From contig CALCGO010000477.1 in assembly GCA_937901055.1 (NCBI GenBank), positions 1 through 18,185 on the forward strand: 18,185 nucleotides of DNA, read 5' to 3'. Source of the DNA: an uncultured Rhodobacterales bacterium. Its GTDB lineage: Bacteria; Pseudomonadota; Alphaproteobacteria; Rhodobacterales; Rhodobacteraceae. Under the pieces are notes generated by a model. That model worked only from the letters and a program-made list of their open reading frames with translations, made no database searches and was not told where the DNA came from. The translations under genes were made by a program, and so were the position numbers. Shown here one piece after another: positions 7,411-13,567 of the stretch (within the stretch, counting starts at the first letter, position 1; the number at the start of each line of letters is the position of its first letter).

Positions 7411-7449
7411 TTGACGTCGCCTCGTTTGGCGTTTAGCTTTGAAAGCTAA
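7411..7449 (+). promoter_or_regulatory. promoter of the oxidoreductase gene with overlapping palindromic operator
   Basis: TTGACG at 7411-7416 is a good -35 box; 17 bases on, TAGCTT at 7434-7439 is a weak -10. The perfect 17-base palindrome TTAGCTTTGAAAGCTAA (arms of 8, one central base) spans 7433-7449, covering the -10 and start of transcription, and ends 4 bases before the AGAAGGAGG ribosome site. That placement is what a repressor operator would have. No regulator gene lies next to it. Confidence 0.5.
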
Positions 7450-7466
7450 TCAGAAGGAGGCACGCC

Positions 7467-8453
7467 ATGTTCCGTTGGGGAATTCTATCAACTGCGAAGA
7501 TCGGACGGGAACAGGTTATTCCGGCGATACTGGAATCCGATAACGGGGTGGTGCAGGGGATCGCCAGCCGTGATGAACGCGCCGCGCGGGCTTTGGCTGA
7601 CCGGTTCGGTGTGCCGCTGGCGTTCGGGTCTTACGACGAACTGTTGGCGAGCGAACACATCGACGGCGTATATATCCCGCTGCCTACGTCGCATCATATC
7701 GAATGGGCATTGAAGGCCGTATCGGCTGGCAAGCATGTATTATGCGAAAAGCCGATTGCCCTTCAAGCTGGCGAAATTGATGAATTGATCGAGGCGCGGG
7801 ACAAAAGTGGATTGCTGGTGTGTGAGGCCTTCATGGTCGCCTATCACCCGCAATGGCACAAAGTGACGGAATTGATGGCCGACAATGCAATTGGCCCGCT
7901 TAGGCAGGTGCAAGGGGCGTTTACGTACAGCAATATGAACCCTGACGACATGCGAAATCAGGTTGGTTTGGGCGGCGGCGGATTGCCAGATATTGGCGTT
8001 TATCCGATGGTCACAACGCGGATTACCACTGGGCGCGAACCTTTGCGGGTTTCTGCCAGCGTAAGACGCGATCTAGAATTCGGCACAGATGTTTGGGCAA
8101 GTATTCGGGCAGATTTCGGGGATTTTGAAATGAGCTTCTATGTCTCGACGCAAATGGATCTGCGTCAGCACATGGTTTTTCACGGCGAAAACGGCTGGAT
8201 CGAAGTAACGGCACCCTTCAATGCCGGTGATTACGGGACGGCCAAGGTGCGGCTCCATCGTAATTCGAACAACGAGGTGCAGGAATTCCGCTTCGCGAGC
8301 AAACCCCAATATCGGCTACAGGTTGAAAACTTTGTGCGGGCGGCACGAGGCGGAGATGACCCAGTGTTTACACTAGAGAATTCCAAACTGAACCAACGCG
8401 TTATTGATGCCATCTATGCAGCCGGCGAAACGGAATTGTGGACCGAGGTTTAG
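7467..8453 (+). CDS. Gfo/Idh/MocA-family NAD(P)-dependent oxidoreductase
   Basis: A 328-residue cytoplasmic dehydrogenase of the Gfo/Idh/MocA family. The N-terminal Rossmann domain starts at once (FRWGILSTAKIGREQVIPAI), the substrate-proximal lysine motif CEKP is at residues 93-96 (Lys95), and the C-terminal alpha/beta domain carries LPDIGVYPMVTTR with Asp175 and Tyr179, the pattern of the dihydrodiol-dehydrogenase / xylose-dehydrogenase branch, where Tyr stands in place of the His of the inositol dehydrogenase branch. A sugar or polyol-like substrate is likely but cannot be named. A strong AGAAGGAGG lies before the ATG. Its stop TAG overlaps the stop of the convergent thioesterase gene. A palindrome over its promoter suggests repression. 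Confidence 0.93.
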   Translation: MFRWGILSTAKIGREQVIPAILESDNGVVQGIASRDERAARALADRFGVPLAFGSYDELLASEHIDGVYIPLPTSHHIEWALKAVSAGKHVLCEKPIALQAGEIDELIEARDKSGLLVCEAFMVAYHPQWHKVTELMADNAIGPLRQVQGAFTYSNMNPDDMRNQVGLGGGGLPDIGVYPMVTTRITTGREPLRVSASVRRDLEFGTDVWASIRADFGDFEMSFYVSTQMDLRQHMVFHGENGWIEVTAPFNAGDYGTAKVRLHRNSNNEVQEFRFASKPQYRLQVENFVRAARGGDDPVFTLENSKLNQRVIDAIYAAGETELWTEV

Positions 8454-8974
8454 TCCTCGGGCGGCCAAGTACGTTGTCCTTCGGCTTCCGTCCAGGCTTG
8501 CACCCAATCAGGAAGGATCGGGTTCCAGTCTGCTACCCCAAAGGCTTTGACCCATTCGTCTGACGGAATGATGCCGCCATCAGTTACAGCAAGCCGGAAT
8601 AGCGCAGAGGATGTCGTCTCCCCCTTATGCCACATGCTTTGCACGATATAGAGGAACCGCGCGTCACGCCCGACAATCTTTGAACGCATCTCGAGTTTGT
8701 TAAATACCGTCACCCGTTTTCGATACCGCACACTGGAGCCCGCAATGGTAAACGACCACCCCTGTTGTTTGAGCATATCAAGTAATCCGGTGCGTTGAAC
8801 CAACGGAATACGGCCAAGATCAAAGAGCGTCAGCGTGCGCCCGTTATTCAGTTCCATCCAAATATCAAGATCCACCGGCAGGCAGTAATGCGTCGAAACA
8901 TGCACCCCGTCGAACGGAAGTGGCTTATTTCTGTATTTTTGATACTGGTGCATCATGCGGATGATGGGATACAT
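8450..8974 (-). CDS. acyl-CoA thioesterase, hot-dog fold (4HBT-like)
   Basis: A 174-residue thioesterase-type hot-dog protein. The segment at residues 35-55, D-L-D-I-W-M-E-L-N-N-G-R-T-L-T-L-F-D-L-G-R, is the conserved helix of a group related to human THEM6 and bacterial acyl-CoA thioesterases; Asp35 or the nearby Glu/Asn would be catalytic. Later strands include FTIAGSSVRYRKRVTVFNKLEMRSKIVGRDARFLYIVQSMW. A GGAGG site five bases before the ATG supports the start. It likely hydrolyses acyl-CoA in the cytoplasm; chain length is unknown. It is convergent with the oxidoreductase gene and divergent from yggT; the 144 bases to yggT show no promoter I would defend. Confidence 0.85.
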   Translation of the reverse strand: MYPIIRMMHQYQKYRNKPLPFDGVHVSTHYCLPVDLDIWMELNNGRTLTLFDLGRIPLVQRTGLLDMLKQQGWSFTIAGSSVRYRKRVTVFNKLEMRSKIVGRDARFLYIVQSMWHKGETTSSALFRLAVTDGGIIPSDEWVKAFGVADWNPILPDWVQAWTEAEGQRTWPPED

Positions 8975-9118
8975 GGCGGCCTCCGTTGGCTTTGAAGTGC
9001 CTTGTGGCGCGCATCATTGCAAGCGCTGACGTCGCGTCGTGTTTGATTGTGGCGGGGGTTGTCTAATGCGGTTCGGCCACCTAACTAGGGCAGAACAACA
9101 ATTCTGAAAGTTACGCCT

Positions 9119-9406
9119 ATGCTGTCTGTATTTCAAATCCTCAACATGCTGCTCGATATTGTGTGGTTCTTTGTTATTGCCCATATCATAATGAGCTGGC
9201 TGATCAACTTTCAGGTGCTGAATCTTCACCAGCCCTTGGTTGGCCAATTGTGGCGTGGGCTGAATCTATTACTTGCACCGGTGTACAACCGCATCCGTCG
9301 AATTTTACCGCAAATGGGTGGACTTGATCTAGCGCCGTTGGTGGTGCTCGTTGCGATAATGATTTTGCGCATAGTTATTCGAAATAACGCACTTGCCTTA
9401 ATGTGA
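9119..9406 (+). CDS. yggT: YggT-family inner-membrane protein
   Basis: A 95-residue protein with two hydrophobic segments (about residues 8-30 and 72-90) and the family features LDIVWFFVIAHIIMSWL, LAPVYNRIRRILPQMGGLDLAPLVV. Members sit in the inner membrane; links to osmotic tolerance and cell division or morphology have been reported in other bacteria. The ribosome site before the ATG is weak (GAAAG). The stop TGA is shared with the GTG start of the DUF167 gene, the same yggT-yggU order found in many proteobacteria. Confidence 0.9.
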   Translation: MLSVFQILNMLLDIVWFFVIAHIIMSWLINFQVLNLHQPLVGQLWRGLNLLLAPVYNRIRRILPQMGGLDLAPLVVLVAIMILRIVIRNNALALM

Positions 9407-9723
9407 GCGATCCCTGGCAAGCCACAACCGACGGCTTGCAGATAACTGTGCGCCTGACTCCAAAGGGTGGGGGCGACCGATTGGAGGGTATCGTTGCAGA
9501 TGCCAATGGCCGCCCTGCAATCAAGGCTCGGGTATCCGCACCGCCGGTGGACGGCGCGGCGAATGCGGCGTTGATCAAACTGTTAGCCAAATCGTTTGGC
9601 GTCTCTAAGTCCAAAATCCAGTTTACAAGTGGCGAAACTGCGCGAATTAAGCGGTTGCAGATTGTTGGTGACACCCTGAATTTGACGAGAACGATACATG
9701 GCATCGTTGGGTCACCGCATTAA
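9403..9723 (+). CDS. DUF167 (YggU-like) family protein
   Basis: A 106-residue small soluble protein of the DUF167/YggU family, function unknown. It shows the whole family pattern: VRLTPKGGGDRLEGI, then KARVSAPPVDGAANAALIKLLAKSFGVSKSKIQFTSGETARIKRLQI. The start is a GTG at 9403-9405 lying in GTGA with the yggT stop, so the two are translationally coupled. No membrane segment is seen. Confidence 0.92.
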   Translation: MSDPWQATTDGLQITVRLTPKGGGDRLEGIVADANGRPAIKARVSAPPVDGAANAALIKLLAKSFGVSKSKIQFTSGETARIKRLQIVGDTLNLTRTIHGIVGSPH

Positions 9724-9738
9724 AGTATTGCATTTTGA

Positions 9739-9752
9739 TTGATCCACCTCAA
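9739..9752 (+). promoter_or_regulatory. possible FNR/CRP-type site before the AhpD-like gene
   Basis: TTGATccacCTCAA matches the strict FNR consensus TTGAT-N4-ATCAA in nine of ten positions. With the site at -41.5 the start of transcription would be about 9787, and AATAAG at 9775-9780 is a modest -10 (four of six). The gene starts at 9816. A single near-match in 18 kb can arise by chance, so this rests on position and on the similar site before the stress gene. Confidence 0.35.
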
Positions 9753-9815
9753 AGATTTGGCGCGGTGGCTTAGCAATAAGCCACTGGTACTAAAATTAAA
9801 AAAGGGGAATCCGGC

Positions 9816-10160
9816 ATGGACTGGAACAATGAAATGCGCGACATCAAGAAAGATCTTGGTAAGCTAAGGCCTGCGATTGCGGATGTAAGTGTCGCCTTCG
9901 GGGACCTTGCTATGGCTGCCACCGCACCTGGCGCACTCGACACCAAAACCAAGGAACTTATCGCGGTCGCTATCGGCGTTGCGACACGCTGCGAGGATTG
10001 CATCGGGTTCCATGTGAAGGCTGCCGTTATGGCAGGGGCCACGCGCGAGGATATATCGGACACAATCGGTATGTGCGTCTATATGGGCGGCGGGCCGTCA
10101 CTGATGTATGGCGCCAAAGCGTTGGCTGCTTACGATCAGTTCACTGAACCGAAAGAATAA
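9816..10160 (+). CDS. carboxymuconolactone decarboxylase / AhpD-like family protein
   Basis: A 114-residue all-helical protein of the CMD/AhpD family. The redox motif C-E-D-C at residues 59-62 is followed by His66, and Glu47 precedes it, which is the E...CxxC...H arrangement of the AhpD-like peroxidase partners rather than the decarboxylases, which lack the cysteines. It probably works as a thiol-disulfide or alkyl hydroperoxide reductase in the cytoplasm (inference). AAGGGG lies about nine bases before the ATG. The gene is separate from the yggT pair (92-base gap) and may have its own promoter with an FNR-like site. A hairpin directly after its stop ends transcription. Confidence 0.9.
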   Translation: MDWNNEMRDIKKDLGKLRPAIADVSVAFGDLAMAATAPGALDTKTKELIAVAIGVATRCEDCIGFHVKAAVMAGATREDISDTIGMCVYMGGGPSLMYGAKALAAYDQFTEPKE

Positions 10161-10194
10161 ATTGCCCCCAATTGCGTGGTGCATCGGGGGCAAT
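10161..10194. terminator. bidirectional terminator between the AhpD-like gene and msrA
   Basis: Perfect 9-base arms ATTGCCCCC (10161-10169) and GGGGGCAAT (10186-10194) with a 16-base loop fill the gap between two convergent genes. In the msrA direction it is followed by TTATTCTTT, a usable T-tract; in the plus direction the tail (CTTC) is poor. Confidence 0.8.
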
Positions 10195-10200
10195 CTTCAA

Positions 10201-10797
10201 TTAGTTCGCGAAGATCGCCTCATCACCCCAAAGCTGGGCAACGCGTGCATCACGGCCACAACGACTGCGATAGAAGCTGTATTTCAGCTTGTGGGTGTTG
10301 TGGTAGTTCTGGTGATACCCTTCGGCATCCCAAAAATCGCTTGCTGCAAGAATTGGCGTCACAATAGGCCCACTTAGACGCCCGTCTAATGCGACCTTGG
10401 AGGCTTCGGCTGCTGCTGCCTGCGCATCAGTGGTTGCAAAAACGGCTGTACGGTAGGGGCTGCCACGATCACAGAATTGCCCGCCAGCATCTGTTGGATC
10501 AATCGTGCGCCAGAACACATAAAGCAATTGTTCGTAATTGATGACATCTGCATCAAAAATGATCTCGACGGCCTCATAGTGGCCCGTATCACCCCGCCCG
10601 ACTTGTTTATATGTCGCGTTGGCAACCGTACCGCCCGTGTAACCTGATGTAGTTTCAACTACGCCTTCGATATGATCGAAATCTGATTCCACGCACCAGA
10701 AACACCCGCCCGCGAAAATCGCGGTTTGCAGGTCTTTCGCTTGGCTTATGCTGCCAAGGGTCGTGAATATCAGTGCAATCATTGCAAGCAGTTTCAT
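10201..10797 (-). CDS. msrA: peptide-methionine (S)-S-oxide reductase, exported
   Basis: MsrA reduces the S-epimer of methionine sulfoxide in oxidised proteins. Here the 198-residue product begins with a hydrophobic signal peptide (MKLLAMIALIFTTLGSISQA, cut near residue 20), so it should act in the periplasm. The active motif GCFWC is at residues 31-35 with catalytic Cys32; further family segments are GYTGGTVANATYKQVGRGDTGHYEAVEI, DPTDAGGQFCDRGSPYRTAVF and EGYHQNYH. The Cys in SRCGRDARV near the C-terminus may resolve the disulfide. The ATG at 10795-10797 is chosen because AAAGGA precedes it and the signal peptide starts there; the frame is open 11 codons further up without a signal. No msrB or msrP/msrQ is adjacent. 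A terminator follows the stop. Confidence 0.94.
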   Translation of the reverse strand: MKLLAMIALIFTTLGSISQAKDLQTAIFAGGCFWCVESDFDHIEGVVETTSGYTGGTVANATYKQVGRGDTGHYEAVEIIFDADVINYEQLLYVFWRTIDPTDAGGQFCDRGSPYRTAVFATTDAQAAAAEASKVALDGRLSGPIVTPILAASDFWDAEGYHQNYHNTHKLKYSFYRSRCGRDARVAQLWGDEAIFAN

Positions 10798-10949
10798 TAT
10801 TATTCCTTTCGTTGAATTTGATCGCAACATGCACCTGCAGCCCCATCACATGCAAACAACGTTACGGTGAAGAAATGTTTCAGCCGAAATGCCTCTGGTT
10901 CTCGGCACGCTTCCGTGCGAAATTACGACAAACTTGAATGGAGAATAAA

Positions 10950-12074
10950 ATGCCCGGATTATTGCCAAACGTAGACCCAGACGGCCTGCTCGAATTTTCG
11001 GTGGTGTTCACCGACCGATCCTTGAACCACATGTCAGCAAGCTTCCAGCGTGTGATGCTGGATATTTCTGATACACTTAAGGGTGTTTATAACGCCGCTT
11101 CGGTTGTTGTCGTTCCGGGTGGCGGCACCTACGGGATGGAGGCGGTTGCCCGTCAATTCGCGACCGATCAAAAAGCATTGGTGATCCGCAACGGTTGGTT
11201 CTCTTATCGCTGGACGCAGATATTCGAAACGGGCGATATTCCTTCGGATCACACCGTATTGAAGGCACGTCAAACGGGCAATTCGATCACGGCACCTTTC
11301 GCACCATTCCCGATTGAAGAAGCCGTGGCGAAGATCCATGAAGAACGCCCCGCGATGGTTTTCGCCCCGCACGTAGAGACATCTTCAGGGATGATCCTAC
11401 CGGACGATTATATTAAACAACTAGCGGATGCCGCACATGCCGTTGGCGGCCTAATGGTGCTGGATTGCATCGCATCCGGCACGATCTGGGTGGATATGAA
11501 AGCAACAGGTGTGGATATTCTGATTTCCGCCCCGCAAAAAGGTTGGAGCGCATCACCAGCAGCGGCGCTGGTCATGTTAAGCGCCGAAGCCCGCGCGCGG
11601 ATTGACGATACAACGTCCTCAAGCTTCGCCTGTGATCTAAAGAAATGGTTGCAAATTATGGAGGCTTACGAGGGCGGTGGGCATGCTTACCACGCCACGC
11701 TTCCCACCGATGCGCTGAAATCTTTCCGCGATACGATGCTGGAAACGGCTGAGTACGGCTTTGATAAAGTACGGGCTGAACAACAGGAGCTAGGCGACAA
11801 GGTTCGCTCCATGTTGAAACGGCGTGGCATTGCATCGGTCGCGGCTTCTGGCTTTGAGGCGCCGGGCGTTGTGGTCAGCTACACAAGCGATGCAGACGTG
11901 CAGAACGGCAAAAAGTTCGCCGCTTTGGGCATGCAGATCGCGGCAGGAGTGCCATTGATGTGTGATGAACCGGAAGGCTATCAAACGTTCCGTCTAGGCC
12001 TGTTTGGGTTGGACAAGCTGCATAACGTCGATCGTACCGTGGCAAGCCTAGAAGCCGCGCTGGATCAGATTTAA
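10950..12074 (+). CDS. class V PLP-dependent aminotransferase (alanine/serine-glyoxylate type)
   Basis: A 374-residue fold-type I aminotransferase of the group that holds alanine-glyoxylate and serine-pyruvate/glyoxylate enzymes. Visible marks are VVVVPGGGTYGMEAVARQF (cofactor phosphate region), HVETSSG at residues 141-147 (HVETSTG in the family), Asp172 in VLDCIASG, and the Schiff-base lysine Lys197 in SAPQKGWSASP. The ATG at 10950 is preferred to the one four codons earlier because that earlier ATG forms part of the GGAG ribosome site (GGAG, six bases, ATG). Substrates are not decided by sequence; amino-group exchange with glyoxylate or pyruvate is likely. Its stop TAA shares TTAA with the stop of the convergent GNAT gene. 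Upstream lies msrA in the opposite direction, with 152 bases between the two start codons. Confidence 0.9.
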   Translation: MPGLLPNVDPDGLLEFSVVFTDRSLNHMSASFQRVMLDISDTLKGVYNAASVVVVPGGGTYGMEAVARQFATDQKALVIRNGWFSYRWTQIFETGDIPSDHTVLKARQTGNSITAPFAPFPIEEAVAKIHEERPAMVFAPHVETSSGMILPDDYIKQLADAAHAVGGLMVLDCIASGTIWVDMKATGVDILISAPQKGWSASPAAALVMLSAEARARIDDTTSSSFACDLKKWLQIMEAYEGGGHAYHATLPTDALKSFRDTMLETAEYGFDKVRAEQQELGDKVRSMLKRRGIASVAASGFEAPGVVVSYTSDADVQNGKKFAALGMQIAAGVPLMCDEPEGYQTFRLGLFGLDKLHNVDRTVASLEAALDQI

Positions 12075-12538
12075 TCCAAGAGAGGGCGCAGCATTTCGAC
12101 TTCTTGGTCGTGCATAATGCCAGTTTTTGCAAAGCCCTGTGCTTCGTAAAACTCGATCGCTGAGCCTTCCTCAGGCACAACCGACAAATAGATATTAGGC
12201 AAGCCCCATGCGCGGGCTTGCTTAACCGCAATCGCGATGGCCTCTGCGCCGTATCCTTTGGCCTGATGCTCTTCCGCGATCATCAGGCGCCAGATATACG
12301 CGGCGTCCAAACGGTCGCCTTCCTCGAAACTGGGGCTTTCGATTAACGGGTTGATCATAGCGATCAGCCCTACGGGTGTGTCACCGCTCCACAGCCCACG
12401 CAGCCAGCCAGCGGGTTCGTAATGGCACTGTGCAATGGTAACCGAATTTGGCGCAACCAGATACTTCTGATCCGCCCGCACGTTAAGCTTGAAGATGGCG
12501 CTAAGCGTGTGAAAATCAATCTCGCGCGCTTCGATCAT
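12071..12538 (-). CDS. GNAT-family N-acetyltransferase
   Basis: A 155-residue acetyl-CoA-dependent transferase. Motif A, YIWRLMIAEEHQAKGYGAEAIAIAV, holds the CoA-binding Q-x-x-G-x-G (Gln92, Gly95, Gly97), and motif B, IYLSVVPEEGSAIEFYEAQGFAKTG, carries the usual Tyr131. The layout is like the polyamine (spermidine-type) acetyltransferases, but the substrate is open. The start overlaps the stop of the DUF3592 gene as ATGA, so they are translated together. The stop overlaps that of the aminotransferase gene. Confidence 0.9.
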   Translation of the reverse strand: MIEAREIDFHTLSAIFKLNVRADQKYLVAPNSVTIAQCHYEPAGWLRGLWSGDTPVGLIAMINPLIESPSFEEGDRLDAAYIWRLMIAEEHQAKGYGAEAIAIAVKQARAWGLPNIYLSVVPEEGSAIEFYEAQGFAKTGIMHDQEVEMLRPLLD

Positions 12539-13128
12539 CGGTTGCGCCAGACCGTTGGCGTATAGTTGGTTTCGCGTTCGTGATCGCTGCGGCTTTCGCG
12601 GGAGACCAATCCTTTTGTCCGCCCGGGGATATTGACGATGTCGTCCTCAACCTGTGCCACTGCGCGCACCCGACGAGGTTTGCGTTTCGGTTTGGCCTTG
12701 GCCTTGCGCCCAGACAACCTCCCGATAAAGCTGGCCACGATAAATGGGATCACAGCGCCACTCAATAAAATTAGCCCAAAACCCCAAGTCGCAAGCCACG
12801 TGTCCATGCGCAGCGATGTCGGGTCGCGTAAATCGTAATAGATGTCAACGGTTGAACCAATTTCGAAGTTATAGCTGGACGAAGCAATAAACGTCTCACC
12901 GCTTTGCTTTAGCCCTTCCCAATCAAGATAGCGAATTGTCGGTTTGTAGGTCACACTGTCATCACCAACGTTCACCTCGACCGAGGTCACGCGGCCTGTC
13001 GCAGGCAGCGCGTTATCCATGAAGTCATAGGTGAAGAAAGTCATAACCCCACCAGCCGCGAGGAAAATCAAGCCCATTACCGTGAAGACGATCTTAATCA
13101 CTCTTGCGCCACTTTTACTTTTTGCCAT
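12535..13128 (-). CDS. DUF3592 domain membrane protein
   Basis: A 197-residue protein with two membrane segments (about residues 10-32 and 113-136) around a periplasmic beta-rich loop: ATGRVTSVEVNVGDDSVTYKPTIRYLDWEGLKQSGETFIASSSYNFEIGSTVDIYYDLRDPTSLRMD, the DUF3592 pattern with its YxDPxxxR-like ending. The last 60 residues are a cytoplasmic tail rich in Arg and Lys, then polar. Function is unknown for the family. The ribosome site is weak (GGATTT). It lies 38 bases after the small exported protein gene and is coupled to the GNAT gene. Confidence 0.85.
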   Translation of the reverse strand: MAKSKSGARVIKIVFTVMGLIFLAAGGVMTFFTYDFMDNALPATGRVTSVEVNVGDDSVTYKPTIRYLDWEGLKQSGETFIASSSYNFEIGSTVDIYYDLRDPTSLRMDTWLATWGFGLILLSGAVIPFIVASFIGRLSGRKAKAKPKRKPRRVRAVAQVEDDIVNIPGRTKGLVSRESRSDHERETNYTPTVWRNR

Positions 13129-13166
13129 CTGAAATCCAATTAAATGTTTTAGCGAGAAATGCCCCG

Positions 13167-13505
13167 TTATTCACAGGCCTCTAGAATGGTTGTTCGCCCG
13201 TAATGGTGAAGCATGATCCGTGTGTCGTCCTCGGCCGTGATCAGCATACGGTGGGTGTCCTCACCACCCTCGCCGTGACAAACGGCGTCAAAAAGAACAG
13301 CCTCCATGCCGCGAATATTTACCGGGTTGGTCAGCTCACAGGTATCCTCGTACCCGAAAAACGTTGCCTCCGAGAACTCGAGCATTGGATCGGGTAGGGT
13401 GCACGCAACCGGGTCTTGCACCCAGCTGCCCACGTAAAACGGCAACGCAAGCGCAGGTCCTGCAAGGAAACTGAAGATACATATTGCGATCAATAAGCTA
13501 CGCAT
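13167..13505 (-). CDS. small exported protein of unknown function with four cysteines
   Basis: A 112-residue predicted periplasmic protein. The signal peptide MRSLLIAICIFSFLAGPALA is followed by a mature part of about 92 residues with four cysteines (in DPVACTLP, DTCELT, DAVCHGE and LEACE), which could make two disulfide bridges. Phe/Tyr-Gly motifs (FYVGSWVQDP, FFGYEDTCEL) suggest a small beta-sheet domain; GSWVQDPxxC resembles the start of small lipocalin-like or invasion-type exported domains, but I cannot name a family. The ATG at 13503-13505 is chosen for AGGAG six bases upstream; a TTG one codon earlier is also open. It sits 62 bases after argG on the same strand with no terminator in between. 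Confidence 0.75.
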   Translation of the reverse strand: MRSLLIAICIFSFLAGPALALPFYVGSWVQDPVACTLPDPMLEFSEATFFGYEDTCELTNPVNIRGMEAVLFDAVCHGEGGEDTHRMLITAEDDTRIMLHHYGRTTILEACE

Positions 13506-13533
13506 CAAGGACTCCTAAATCGAATGCCTTGAT
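13504..13533 (-). promoter_or_regulatory. possible leader hairpin enclosing the ribosome site of the small exported protein
   Basis: ATCAAGG (13504-13510) and CCTTGAT (13527-13533) are a perfect 7-base inverted repeat with a 16-base loop. In the minus-strand mRNA the AGGAG ribosome site lies in the loop and most of the ATG start codon lies in the stem. Such a fold could dampen translation; it may also be chance. Confidence 0.3.
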
Positions 13534-13567
13534 ACTAGAACTATTCAGCGATGTTGCAATGGCGGGG

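Noticed and set aside
10903..10916. Short hairpin GCACG-cttc-CGTGC before the aminotransferase gene
   Set aside because: A 5-base stem with no T-run and no clear relation to the ribosome site; easily expected by chance.
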